Below, piece after piece: positions 17,375 to 26,326 of a stretch of 64,000 bases of DNA. This stretch comes from JAAYTL01 sp031460505 (GTDB lineage: Bacteria > Bacillota > Clostridia > Tissierellales > Tissierellaceae), in NCBI GenBank assembly GCA_031460505.1, contig JAVKTT010000006.1, positions 62,001 to 126,000 of the forward strand, written 5' to 3'. The first letter of the stretch is position 1; each line of letters starts with the position of its first letter. Both the position numbers and the translations under genes were made by a program. The notes under the pieces are model-generated. The model ran no database searches. It saw nothing but the letters and a program-made list of their open reading frames with translations, and had not been told where the DNA came from.

Positions 17375-18748
17375 ATGACTTTTTTGGAGATGATTACAAT
17401 AGATTTTTTAAAGAGATTTGACAAATCAAAGTTAAATCCACCAAGAGTATTAGCAATAGCCTTTGCACTTATTATTCTATTTGGCGCAAACATTTTAAAT
17501 TTACCCATTGCTTCAGCAGATGGTGAGAGTATCGGCTTTATAAATGCACTTTTTACTGCTAGCTCATCAGTGTGCGTGACAGGTCTTGTAGTTGTAAATA
17601 CTGCTGAACATTGGTCTTTATTTGGTCAAGTAGTAATTATAACATTGATACAAATAGGTGGGTTAGGTTTTATGACAATGGCGACAATAGTTGCTCTATT
17701 GTTAGGTAAGAAAATAACACTAAAAGATAGGCTTGTAATGCAAGAAGAGCTAAATTCATCTTCTTTGTCAGGACTAGTTAAGCTTACTAAATATGTCATA
17801 GCTACTACTTTTATAATAGAAGGTATAGGAGCAATTTTTCTTTCCACAAGATTTATTCCTATATATGGACTAAAAAAAGGTATTTGGTTTTCTGTATTTC
17901 ATGCAATTTCAGCATTTTGTAATGCTGGATTTGATGTAATAGGAAATAATATGATTCCTTTTGTAGATGATATAGTAGTAAACTTCGCCATAGGTTCACT
18001 GGTTATATTAGGTGGACTTGGATTTACAGTGTATCTTGATATTTCAAAAAATAAAAATATTCATAGATGCTCATTGCACACAAAGCTTGTGCTATTAATT
18101 TCTGCTATTTTATTAATATTAGGTTCAGTTTTAATATTTATCATTGAATATAATAATCCTGAAACTCTTGGAAACTTATCCCTAAAAGGAAAGATACTGG
18201 CTTCAACTTTCCAATCTATAATTGCTAGAACTGCTGGCTTTAACAGTGTGGATATGGCTCCACTTTATGATACAACGATTTTCGTACTAATTATATTAAT
18301 GTTTATAGGAGGGTCACCTGGGTCAACTGCTGGTGGTATAAAAACTACTACATTTGGAGTTATTTTTCTTACAGTACGATCTGTATTAAAAGGTAATGAT
18401 GATGTGGAAGTATTAAGAAGGAGAATTCCTAATTCGATTGTCCTTAGAGCAATTGCTATTACAGCTGTGAGTTTATTATTAGTAACTTTAGTTACTATGA
18501 TACTTACTGTAACCGAACAGGGTGTTAAGTTTATAGATCTTTTATTTGAAACTGTTTCAGCATTTGCAACAGTTGGTCTTAGCAGGAATCTAAGCCCTGA
18601 GCTATCAGATATAGGAAAATTTATTATAGCCTTAACGATGTATGCAGGTAAAGTTGGTCCTTTAACCCTGGTTTTTGCATTGGCAAAAAAACAAAAAACA
18701 GATAATAAAAAGTATAGATACCCAGAAGGAAAAATTATTATAGGATAA
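17375..18748 (+). CDS. ktrB: KtrB/TrkH-family potassium channel subunit
   Basis: 457 residues, with the fourfold M1-P-M2 repeat of the Trk/Ktr/HKT superfamily. All four selectivity-filter segments are visible: ASSSVCVTGL, HAISAFCNAGFD, SIIARTAGFNSVD and VSAFATVGLSRN. It is the K+-conducting membrane subunit, gated by the cytoplasmic KtrA ring encoded 13 bp downstream. The start is uncertain. The ATG at 17375 is so near the predicted transcription start that its AAGG would not be transcribed, while GGAG at 17386-17389 sits 9 nt before an ATA codon and 3 nt before an ATT codon. Confidence 0.95.
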   Translation: MTFLEMITIDFLKRFDKSKLNPPRVLAIAFALIILFGANILNLPIASADGESIGFINALFTASSSVCVTGLVVVNTAEHWSLFGQVVIITLIQIGGLGFMTMATIVALLLGKKITLKDRLVMQEELNSSSLSGLVKLTKYVIATTFIIEGIGAIFLSTRFIPIYGLKKGIWFSVFHAISAFCNAGFDVIGNNMIPFVDDIVVNFAIGSLVILGGLGFTVYLDISKNKNIHRCSLHTKLVLLISAILLILGSVLIFIIEYNNPETLGNLSLKGKILASTFQSIIARTAGFNSVDMAPLYDTTIFVLIILMFIGGSPGSTAGGIKTTTFGVIFLTVRSVLKGNDDVEVLRRRIPNSIVLRAIAITAVSLLLVTLVTMILTVTEQGVKFIDLLFETVSAFATVGLSRNLSPELSDIGKFIIALTMYAGKVGPLTLVFALAKKQKTDNKKYRYPEGKIIIG

Positions 18749-18761
18749 GGAAGGTATAGTT

Positions 18762-19412
18762 ATGAAACAATTTGCTGTTATAGGTTGTGGGCGTTTTGGA
18801 AGTAGTGTTGCTAAAACACTTTATAATGAGGGTCATGATGTTCTTGTAATTGACAAAGATCCAGTGATAGTTCAAGAAATTGCCGACCAAGTTACTCACG
18901 CCGTACAGGTAGATACAATAGATGAAAGCGCATTAACATCTTTAGGCTTAACTAATTTTGATGTAGTGATAGTAAGTATTGGAGCTGATATACAAGCATC
19001 TATATTGACCACATTAATATGTAAAGAAATCGGAGTAAAAAGAATTATTGCTAAGGCACAAACAGAGATACATGGAAGATTACTAAATAAAGTCGGTGCA
19101 GATTCAGTTGTTTTTCCAGAAAGAGATATGGGGGTTAGGGTTGCACATAACTTAGTTTCCCCTAGCATATTAGACCATATTGAATTGTCACCTGATTACA
19201 GCATTGTAGAAATATCTGTTTTAGATGAGTGGGAAGGAAAATCACTTCTTGATCTTAGACTACCTTCTAAGTATGGCGTTAATATTCTAGCTATTAAACA
19301 TAAGAATGGTATCAACATCTCTCCAAATGCTGACTATAAAATTGCTCAAGGAGATATACTTGTTGTAATAGGGAATAATAAAGACTTATCTAAGTTTGAA
19401 AAAAGAATATAA
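18762..19412 (+). CDS. ktrA: KtrA/TrkA regulatory subunit of potassium uptake
   Basis: 216 residues. The RCK_N Rossmann domain begins with the nucleotide motif GCGRFGSSVAKTL and the acidic end of beta2 (VLVIDKD); the RCK_C domain follows from about residue 135 (IVEISVLDEWEGKSLLDLRLPSKYG). It forms the cytoplasmic gating ring of KtrB, binding ATP/ADP and, in Firmicutes, often c-di-AMP at RCK_C. ATG with AAGGAAGGT upstream. It forms a two-gene operon with ktrB and is closed by the strong terminator at 19428. Confidence 0.96.
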   Translation: MKQFAVIGCGRFGSSVAKTLYNEGHDVLVIDKDPVIVQEIADQVTHAVQVDTIDESALTSLGLTNFDVVIVSIGADIQASILTTLICKEIGVKRIIAKAQTEIHGRLLNKVGADSVVFPERDMGVRVAHNLVSPSILDHIELSPDYSIVEISVLDEWEGKSLLDLRLPSKYGVNILAIKHKNGINISPNADYKIAQGDILVVIGNNKDLSKFEKRI

Positions 19413-19427
19413 CCTAACAAATAGAAC

Positions 19428-19466
19428 AAAACTCCCAATAATCACTTTTTGATTATTGGGAGTTTT
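19428..19466. terminator. Bidirectional terminator between ktrA and the CPBP gene
   Basis: A 17-bp perfect stem with a 5-nt loop, flanked by A residues on one side and T residues on the other. It serves the two convergent genes. Confidence 0.9.
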
Positions 19467-19471
19467 TTGCA

Positions 19472-20161
19472 TTAAATAATACCAAACATTATGAATCCTA
19501 CAGTATTAATTGCAAAGTTTGCAAACATATGAACTAACCATGAATTGTATATGTTATTGTTTTTTTCATTCAAATAATTAAATATCAATGCACCAATAAA
19601 CAAGCCTGACATTGCAAGGATGAATAAAGATAGATTGAACCAATCAGCCATTATTGCAACATGATATATTGCAAAGGCTAATGCACTTATTACATAAGCA
19701 TTAAATCTTCCACTTGTCTTTAATAAACTTAAGAATATAAATCCTCTAAAAAAGAATTCCTCCAATAGTGAATTAAAGAATGATATGTACAATGCAACAA
19801 AAATAAAATTATCCTTATCTACATTTAAACTTTCCAATAATATATCCTGTATGTTGTCTAGATTGATAAAGCTCCTTAATATGAAATATGCTCCAAGAAT
19901 AATTAAGTAAACACCAATGCCCAATCCCAAAGATATTAAAAACTGTTTTTTTGAACTTATCCTAAAATATTCTTTTATTGATATACTTCTATTTGCCTTA
20001 ATAAAAATAAGTGGGATTATCAAAAACAATATGATTTTAATCATGGACTTCATTATATATCCTGGTTGTATAAAATAATCTACTATAAACATTAAAATTA
20101 TGGATAATAAAGTAATTACCATAATCCCTTGTTTTGTTTTATTTGCATTAAACTTTTCCAT
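19472..20161 (-). CDS. CPBP-family intramembrane metalloprotease
   Basis: 229 residues and about seven transmembrane helices. The CPBP (Abi) signature EEFFFRGFIFLSLL near residue 140 gives the catalytic Glu-Glu and Arg, and the second motif contains FAIYHVAIM with the zinc-binding His; a third (MFANFAINT) follows. Relatives are CAAX prenyl protease-like enzymes; bacterial members function in bacteriocin self-immunity or membrane protein processing. ATG with AAAGGGG. Its last eight codons recur as a 22-bp repeat after the histidine kinase gene (22748-22769). Confidence 0.92.
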   Translation of the reverse strand: MEKFNANKTKQGIMVITLLSIILMFIVDYFIQPGYIMKSMIKIILFLIIPLIFIKANRSISIKEYFRISSKKQFLISLGLGIGVYLIILGAYFILRSFINLDNIQDILLESLNVDKDNFIFVALYISFFNSLLEEFFFRGFIFLSLLKTSGRFNAYVISALAFAIYHVAIMADWFNLSLFILAMSGLFIGALIFNYLNEKNNNIYNSWLVHMFANFAINTVGFIMFGII

Positions 20162-20319
20162 TTGAAAACCCCTTTAATTAATCTTGTATCTATAATATCC
20201 TAAGTAATCGATAATTCATATATTAATCTTGCAAAATTAAAGATTATAACTACTAAATAATTCCAGAAGGATACAAAAAAGATATATTAATATGTTACCA
20301 TATACTTGGAGGTGTTGAT

Positions 20320-21009
20320 ATGGTGTTCAAAGTTCTTTTAGTTGAAGATAATCCAGAGATTAGAGAAATTATAATTGATTACTTTACAGAAAAAAGTAAT
20401 GGAGATTTAACTATTCACACTGCATCTACAGGAAGTGAGGGGAAATTGAAGTCCATGGACTATAACTACGATTTGGTACTTCTCGATATTATGCTTCCAG
20501 AGGTAGATGGATTTACAATTTGTAGAGAATTAAGAAAAACTAGTGATGTGCCTATAATCTTTATTACAGCAAAACATAGTGAAAATGATATATTACATGG
20601 ATACAACCTTGGATGTGATGATTATGTAACAAAACCTTTTTCATTAGCTGAACTTTATGCAAAATCCATGGCTTTACTCAGACGTTCAAAAGGCATGATA
20701 AGAAAAGAAGTAATGACAGCTGGAAGAATAAAATTAGACCCATATCGATATAGGGCCTATGTTGATGATGATGAAATAATACTTGCACCAATAGAGTTTG
20801 CCATATTGAAAGTACTTATTGAAAATCATGGTAAGGTAGTGAGTCGTGATGATTTACTGATTAGAATATGGGGTTATAATTTTGATGGTAATGAAAGAGT
20901 AGTGGATAATCATGTAAAAAAGCTTCGTAAAGCCTTAGGTATCGCTTCTACCCAAATAAAGACTGTGTTTAAAAAAGGCTATAAGATGGAGGTGGATTAT
21001 GAAAAGTAA
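20320..21009 (+). CDS. OmpR/PhoB-family response regulator
   Basis: 229 residues. The receiver domain has the acidic pocket VEDN, the phosphoacceptor Asp in LVLLDIMLPEVDG, the switch Thr in IIFITAKH and the Lys of VTKPFS. The C-terminal winged helix runs from about residue 125 (IEFAILKVLIENHGKVVSRDDLL to ERVVDNHVKKLRKAL). It is phosphorylated by the kinase encoded next, whose start it overlaps by 11 bp. ATG with TTGGAGGTG. Targets are unknown; the adjacent CPBP protease gene is a candidate. Confidence 0.96.
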   Translation: MVFKVLLVEDNPEIREIIIDYFTEKSNGDLTIHTASTGSEGKLKSMDYNYDLVLLDIMLPEVDGFTICRELRKTSDVPIIFITAKHSENDILHGYNLGCDDYVTKPFSLAELYAKSMALLRRSKGMIRKEVMTAGRIKLDPYRYRAYVDDDEIILAPIEFAILKVLIENHGKVVSRDDLLIRIWGYNFDGNERVVDNHVKKLRKALGIASTQIKTVFKKGYKMEVDYEK

Positions 21010-22696
21010 TAGAATGAAGAAATCTATTTATATACGAATGTTTAGTGTTTTTTTAGCGACTTATCTATTGTTGATGGTAGGTTTTTCTGTATTCCTAGTT
21101 TCCAAGGAAAAGAAGACAGTTGATAGAGAGCTTGCCTTACACTCTACACAAATTAGCAATAGAGTAGTGGAAAATTTACAAGGTCATCTTGACTCGAATA
21201 ATCAGATTGCAGATATATATAAAATTAAAAAGAATTTTGTAAATAAACCTATTTATGTTGGCATATTTGATGTTCCTGAAGTTGCCTTATTTACAAGTGA
21301 CTATGAGCTTCTATATAATACAAATGATTACTGGAGATGCGCCTATAATGTAATTGATGGAAATACTCATTCTATAAGATATGGATTGTTAAATCCTAAG
21401 GATTGGTTTAGTGAAGAAGAAATAAAAGAGCTTGAAAATTATATATATACCAATCCAAAAGCAAAAAAAATTGGTGACCTGGATGGATATTTACTGAGTA
21501 TATACGGTTTGTGGATGGACAATGAAGTGCTGATTCCAGACAAGATAGTCGTTTCTCCTATGTATGCTACTGATTTCGATGAAAATAGGAAAGTGGTTTC
21601 AAGTAGTGCAGACCGTAAAGATAATAGAGTCTACAGTTCAAATTATAGGAATATGAGGAATTTACCATATTTTGAACATGGTGGCATAATGCAAGAATAC
21701 AATGTTCAGAATAATGAAAATCGGGATGAAATCAGACAAATGGTAACTGAACAGTCAAAGTTAAATAAATCTGTACAAGAGATCCTTGAATCCACAACTT
21801 CTAGAGAACGAGTAAATTCACTAATCTATCGTTACTATATGATAGTACCTTATCAGAACAGTGTCACAATATTAGGCGAGAATAGTTTCCATAGTGATTT
21901 TTGGACAGCAGTTGGACTAGATATCAATATAGGAGAACGAATCTCTTCTACTCTGCTATATGTTTGGATCTCATGCTTGTTTATATTTATCATTGCTGCA
22001 TATATTCTCTCTAGACAAAGCTATAAAACCTACTTAATAGGAGCACAACTGGAAAAACAACGTAAAGAAATGACCGATGCACTTGCACACGATTTGAAAA
22101 CCCCTTTAAGTATTATCTCAGGATATGCACAAAACTTACAAGAAAACATTCACACTGAGAAAAGAAATGATTATGCAAACCATATCAATGAAAATGTAGG
22201 TAGAATGGATAAAATCATACGCCAGATGCTTGAGATGAGTAGGATTGAATCAGATTCCTTGGACTTAAAACTTATAGATATATCCCTTGCTGAGATATCC
22301 AATGAGATTATTAACCGTTATAAGCAAGTTTGTGATGATAAGCATATATCTATCACTATTGAAGGAAATGCTGATGTAAAAGCAGATAATTCCCTAATAG
22401 AGAGAGTGATTGATAACTTTATGGTCAATGCCATTGATAACACCCCAGAAGATGGCAGAATTAATATAAAAATATCAAGCAAAAAATTTGAAATATATAA
22501 TAGTGGCAGCCACATACCAGAAGATAAGATTAAGGAAATATGGTTGCCCTATAAAAAAGGTAATGTAGAGCGTGACAATACAAGAGGCACTGGTTTAGGG
22601 CTAGCTATTTCACGAACAATTTTTGAGTTGCACAAATTCTCATATGGTGCTAATAACGACGATGACGGTGTAACATTTTGGTTTAAATGGGTATAG
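20999..22696 (+). CDS. Membrane-bound sensor histidine kinase
   Basis: 565 residues. Transmembrane helices at about 12-33 and 320-342 enclose an extracellular sensor of roughly 285 residues that I do not recognise. The cytoplasmic part has the HisKA H-box (MTDALAHDLKTPLSIISGYA), then the ATPase domain with the N-box NFMVNAIDNTPEDG and the G-box RGTGLGLAISRT. There is no clear HAMP domain. It forms an operon with the upstream response regulator, overlapping by 11 bp with a GGAGG site inside it. The large ectodomain suggests an extracellular or envelope signal. Confidence 0.95.
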   Translation: MKSNRMKKSIYIRMFSVFLATYLLLMVGFSVFLVSKEKKTVDRELALHSTQISNRVVENLQGHLDSNNQIADIYKIKKNFVNKPIYVGIFDVPEVALFTSDYELLYNTNDYWRCAYNVIDGNTHSIRYGLLNPKDWFSEEEIKELENYIYTNPKAKKIGDLDGYLLSIYGLWMDNEVLIPDKIVVSPMYATDFDENRKVVSSSADRKDNRVYSSNYRNMRNLPYFEHGGIMQEYNVQNNENRDEIRQMVTEQSKLNKSVQEILESTTSRERVNSLIYRYYMIVPYQNSVTILGENSFHSDFWTAVGLDINIGERISSTLLYVWISCLFIFIIAAYILSRQSYKTYLIGAQLEKQRKEMTDALAHDLKTPLSIISGYAQNLQENIHTEKRNDYANHINENVGRMDKIIRQMLEMSRIESDSLDLKLIDISLAEISNEIINRYKQVCDDKHISITIEGNADVKADNSLIERVIDNFMVNAIDNTPEDGRINIKISSKKFEIYNSGSHIPEDKIKEIWLPYKKGNVERDNTRGTGLGLAISRTIFELHKFSYGANNDDDGVTFWFKWV

Positions 22697-22698
22697 AG

Positions 22699-22744
22699 AA
22701 ACCCTCCTTATTTGCTATGATAAGTAAATAAGGAGGGTTTTTAT
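22699..22744 (+). terminator. Terminator of the two-component operon
   Basis: A 15-bp stem (AAACCCTCCTTATTT and complement) around a 12-nt loop, followed by TTTTTAT, 3 bp after the kinase stop codon. Confidence 0.9.
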
Positions 22745-22747
22745 ATC

Positions 22748-22769
22748 AAATAATACCAAACATTATGAA
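22748..22769. repeat. 22-bp copy of the 3' end of the CPBP gene
   Basis: The 22 bases at 22748-22769 are identical to 19474-19495, which encode the last residues of the CPBP protease. Here they still read GFIMFGII-stop on the minus strand but are attached to nothing. The two copies are direct repeats flanking the two-component operon. Confidence 0.8.
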
Positions 22770-22779
22770 GCCATATGTC

Positions 22780-24078
22780 CTACCTATACCTCTCTCTATA
22801 ATACTCCACATTTCTGCCTACCTTATCCAACAGCTTTGTAAATAAATATATTTCATCATAAGTATTATATAATCCTAAACTTATCCTTACTAATCCAGGT
22901 TTTGGACAGTTTTCATTACTTCTATACCTTTCCATAACTTCATCAGAGATATTCAATAGTTTTTGCACATATGGTTGAGCACAGAAACATCCATTTCTGA
23001 CTCCTATACCGCCTTCACTTCCTAAAATATTTGCTAGTTGTTCATGATGTAGCCCATCTATATTAAATGATATGATTGATACCTTGTTATCTGTATCGAA
23101 ATCATCATAAATGGCTAGATTTGGTATATCTCTCATCAAATTTAGTGCGTATACTGTTAGATTTCTTTCGTGTGCTTCTATATTTTCCATACCTATGGAC
23201 ATTAGTGTCTTGATACTTTCTGATAATGCTACAACTCCCATTAGATTTGGTGTGCCTGCCTCCTCTTTTTCTGGTGGATCTGCCCATATGGTATTTTTCA
23301 TGGATACATATTTTATTGTTCCGCCACCGATATGTTCTGAATATCCTTTCTCAAAGGTACTCTTAGGTGCTACTAGTACTCCTGTCCCAAAGGGAGCATA
23401 CATCTTGTGAGCTGAAAATGCTAAGTAATCTATATGCTCTTCACTATTGATATGTTTCATATCAAAGGGGCTATGAGGAATTAACTGAGCACCATCTACT
23501 AATATCTTTGCTCCGTATCTATGGACTATTTTGGCTATTTCATGAATAGGATTAGTATATCCTGTAACATTAGATGCTCCTGACACAGCTACTAACCCTA
23601 CTCTACCATTATAATATCTAAGCTTATATTCTAAATCTGCTAAAGATAATCTACCAAATGAATCAACTTTTACATAATCTGTACTGTATTTATATTTCCA
23701 AGGTAATAAGTTGGAATGATGCTCCATATATGTGGATAAAACTATCTTTCCTTGTAATTCATCCTGTAATCTATAGGATAATTTGTTGATACATTCTGTT
23801 GTGTTCTTCAAAAATATTACTGTATGGTAGTCCTTATCTCCCTTTATATAATCTAGTACAACATCCCTTCCCCTTTCATAATACTGTGATGATATCTTTG
23901 ACTTATATCCTGCTCCCCTATGTACTGAGGAATAATCTGGTGCAAATCTCACAATTTCATTTAATACAGATTTAAAAGGAGGAGTTGTTGCTGCATTATC
24001 AAAATTTATATAGTTTACTTCACTACCATTATCTAATCTAGTGGTACTATCCCAACCAACAACCAAATCTCTAAACAT
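22780..24078 (-). CDS. Class V aminotransferase (cysteine desulfurase-like)
   Basis: 432 residues of the PLP-dependent fold type I family. Visible features are the N-terminal INFDNAATTPPFKSV, the cofactor Asp/Gln segment VDGAQLIPH, the Schiff-base Lys in AFSAHKMYAPFGTGVLV and the C-terminal GVRNGCFCAQPYV with two Cys residues. Sequences of this type are usually labelled cysteine desulfurase/selenocysteine lyase-like, but there is no SufU or IscU gene nearby, so the substrate is open. The frame reaches 24087, but GAGGTG overlaps that start; the ATG at 24076-24078 is preferred. Confidence 0.88.
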   Translation of the reverse strand: MFRDLVVGWDSTTRLDNGSEVNYINFDNAATTPPFKSVLNEIVRFAPDYSSVHRGAGYKSKISSQYYERGRDVVLDYIKGDKDYHTVIFLKNTTECINKLSYRLQDELQGKIVLSTYMEHHSNLLPWKYKYSTDYVKVDSFGRLSLADLEYKLRYYNGRVGLVAVSGASNVTGYTNPIHEIAKIVHRYGAKILVDGAQLIPHSPFDMKHINSEEHIDYLAFSAHKMYAPFGTGVLVAPKSTFEKGYSEHIGGGTIKYVSMKNTIWADPPEKEEAGTPNLMGVVALSESIKTLMSIGMENIEAHERNLTVYALNLMRDIPNLAIYDDFDTDNKVSIISFNIDGLHHEQLANILGSEGGIGVRNGCFCAQPYVQKLLNISDEVMERYRSNENCPKPGLVRISLGLYNTYDEIYLFTKLLDKVGRNVEYYRERYR

Positions 24079-24206
24079 TTTTATCACCTCATATCTATCA
24101 CTATTACTATTTTATTAACAATGATGGTTTTGGTGTCAATTTAGATAATAATATGATTTACAATATATGGTTACAATACAGTGACAATAGCGTTTTTCAA
24201 TTGTAT

Positions 24207-24234
24207 TTGAAATTTATTTATGATAATGTATAAA
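24207..24234 (+). promoter_or_regulatory. Possible promoter of the LCP gene
   Basis: TTGAAA (24207-24212) and TATAAA (24229-24234) with a 16-nt spacer, about 30 bp before the LCP start codon. Confidence 0.4.
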
Positions 24235-24265
24235 ATAATTAGAACTTGTTAAAAGAGGTGTGGGT

Positions 24266-25249
24266 ATGAGTATTAAAAGAAAGTTTCTTATAACTTTTAT
24301 AATTTCAAGTATAGTATTTTCCTTTGTATTTATAAATTTAAACAATAACAATTATTTTGATAACGATGATAATCCTACTATTGCAATAGATGATGAAAAT
24401 AATGATGACATTGAAAACGAACTAGAAAAAACCGAGAAAATCAAACCTAAGAATAAGGATGAAATATTGTTTTTACTTTTAGGGATGGACTCATATGATT
24501 TATCAAAAGCTAGTAGAGGTAGAACAGACACCATGATACTTACTAGTTTCAACTTTAAAACTGGTGATATCAAGATGATGTCTATACCAAGGGATACAAA
24601 AGTACTTATCAGAGATGATTTAGACCAAATAAATCATGCCCATGCATATGGCGGTATTGATTTAACCTTAGCCACTGTAAGAGATTTTCTAAATGTAGAT
24701 GTTGAGCATTTCGTAAAGATAGATTACAAAGCTGTTGAAAAGATTGTAGAGGATATTGGTGGAGTAGAAATCGATGTACCTAGAAGAATGAAATATGACG
24801 ATACTACTAAGGGTATGGAATTTCATGTAGATTTACAAAAAGGGCCACAAACTCTTGATGGTGATCAAGCTATCCAATTCTTAAGATGGAGAAAAAACAA
24901 TGATGGTACAGGTTACCCTGAAGGTGATGTTGGAAGAGTTCAAGCTCAGCAAATGTTTCTTAAAGAAATGGTCAAGCAAACTCTAAAGCCAAAGAATATC
25001 TTGAAAATAGATAAACTAGCTAAGACATATTTTGATTATGTAGATACGAATATTCCTTTAGATACAGTCTTAAAAGCTGCATGGGCAGCGAGAAAAGTTG
25101 ATATGGAAAATATGGTAACTACTACAATCCCTGGTGAAGGAGATGGACGTAAATATTATATTTATCACAGGGAAGAACTTGATAATGTTGTGGCTGATAT
25201 GTTTGGGGAATTTTTAATAGAAGATGCAAAAGTCGGAAGGACTAATTAA
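24266..25249 (+). CDS. LytR-CpsA-Psr (LCP) family wall-polymer transferase
   Basis: 327 residues from the ATG at 24266, preceded by AGAGGTG (a GTG at 24260 is part of that site). One N-terminal transmembrane helix (about 6-23), a charged linker, then the LCP domain: LLGMDS, RGRTDTMILTSFN, MMSIPRDTKVLI, INHAHAYGG and GDVGRVQAQQMFLKEM. The conserved Arg and Asp residues bind the polyprenyl pyrophosphate head group. LCP enzymes attach teichoic acid-like or capsular polymers from undecaprenyl carriers to peptidoglycan outside the membrane. It may finish the polymer made by the cluster at 40.5-46 kb. Confidence 0.95.
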   Translation: MSIKRKFLITFIISSIVFSFVFINLNNNNYFDNDDNPTIAIDDENNDDIENELEKTEKIKPKNKDEILFLLLGMDSYDLSKASRGRTDTMILTSFNFKTGDIKMMSIPRDTKVLIRDDLDQINHAHAYGGIDLTLATVRDFLNVDVEHFVKIDYKAVEKIVEDIGGVEIDVPRRMKYDDTTKGMEFHVDLQKGPQTLDGDQAIQFLRWRKNNDGTGYPEGDVGRVQAQQMFLKEMVKQTLKPKNILKIDKLAKTYFDYVDTNIPLDTVLKAAWAARKVDMENMVTTTIPGEGDGRKYYIYHREELDNVVADMFGEFLIEDAKVGRTN

Positions 25250-25263
25250 TCCTTCCGACTTTT
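25228..25263 (+). terminator. Terminator of the LCP gene
   Basis: A 14-bp stem (AAAAGTCGGAAGGA and complement) around an 8-nt loop that holds the stop codon, followed by TTTTAT. Confidence 0.85.
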
Positions 25264-25271
25264 ATATATCC

Positions 25272-25334
25272 TGTCATTCTGAGATAACGAAGAATCTTAA
25301 GCTCTAAGATCCTTCACATTCGTTCAGGATGACA
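25272..25334. repeat. MITE-like palindromic element
   Basis: A 63-bp imperfect palindrome bounded by TGTCATTCTGAG and TTCAGGATGACA, with inner arms AAGAATCTTA and TAAGATCCTT. The motif TGTCATTCTGAG...GAAGAATCT, paired with AGATCCTTC...CAGGATGACA, is, from memory, a dispersed palindrome seen in many anaerobic bacterial genomes. It contains no ORF and lies between convergent genes. Confidence 0.7.
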
Positions 25335-25355
25335 ATATATGGAATTCTTTAATCC

Positions 25356-26309
25356 CTACAGAACAACGTTTTGTGGAGTGCCTTCCATCCAACCATCTAC
25401 ATTTCCAAATGCTATGTGTGCCCTTCTTACCATTGCTTCTTCTGTTGCAAATCCTATATGTGGTGTTAGAATAGCATTCTTACTATTCAATAATGAGTAC
25501 TCACTAGGAATCGGTGGCTCCATATCGAATACATCTATACCTGCTCCTGCTATCCATCCTTCATTAAGTGCCTTTGCTAGTGCATCATTATCTACTATTG
25601 GTCCTCTTGCGGTATTTATTAGTAGTGCATCTTTTTTCATCAATTTAAGTTTATCTTCATTGATTAGACTTCTAGTGCCACTAGTTAGCGGAAGATGGAC
25701 TGTGACTATGTCACTTTCTTTAAGGACATCATCTAATTCCATATATTTAACACCTGCATTTACAAGTTCTTCATCTTTGCTTCTATTATATGCTAAGACT
25801 TCACAACCAAAGGCAAGTCCTAAATTTGCAACCTTTTTACCAATAGCTCCAGTACCTATTACTCCTAGGGTTTTACCGTATAGGTCATTTTGTCTATATC
25901 CAGCCATAGTACCACCATCTCTAGTGACTTTATCTAAGGTCACTATCTTTCTTAAAAGTGATATCATAAGGCCATATGCCAGTTCTGCTACAGAATGAGT
26001 ACTATAGCCAGCAGCATTGCTTACAGAAATTCCTTTTTCTTTACAAATCTCTAAATCAACATGGTCATAACCTGTAAAAGCTACTGAGATCATCTTTAGA
26101 TTATCTGCTGCCTCTATAACCTCTCTTTTAAGTGGTGAGTTTGCAATTATTAGTGCATCTGTATCTTTGACTCTTTCCTTTAATATTTCTATATCGGAAG
26201 TCTTCTCATTATGAATAATCAATTCATGACCTTTGTCAGTAATTGGTTTTGCAATATTTCTTAACTCCTCCTCAGAGACACCTAATGGTTCTAAAACAGT
26301 AATTTTCAA
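25356..26309 (-). CDS. D-isomer-specific 2-hydroxyacid dehydrogenase
   Basis: 317 residues with the two-domain fold. The NAD-binding glycine motif is GVIGTGAIGKKVANLGLAFG (about 146-165) with an NRS segment at the end of beta2 that may favour NADP. Catalytic Arg, Glu and His are in NTARGPIVDND, IDVFDMEPP and LTPHIGF. It interconverts 2-keto and D-2-hydroxy acids; phosphoglycerate, glycerate and lactate-type substrates cannot be separated from sequence. A TTG start follows AAGGAGAG. It sits 17 bp downstream of uvrA on the same strand, so it may be read through from the SOS-regulated uvrBA transcript. Confidence 0.92.
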   Translation of the reverse strand: MKITVLEPLGVSEEELRNIAKPITDKGHELIIHNEKTSDIEILKERVKDTDALIIANSPLKREVIEAADNLKMISVAFTGYDHVDLEICKEKGISVSNAAGYSTHSVAELAYGLMISLLRKIVTLDKVTRDGGTMAGYRQNDLYGKTLGVIGTGAIGKKVANLGLAFGCEVLAYNRSKDEELVNAGVKYMELDDVLKESDIVTVHLPLTSGTRSLINEDKLKLMKKDALLINTARGPIVDNDALAKALNEGWIAGAGIDVFDMEPPIPSEYSLLNSKNAILTPHIGFATEEAMVRRAHIAFGNVDGWMEGTPQNVVL

Positions 26310-26326
26310 TTGATTGCTCTCCTTTC

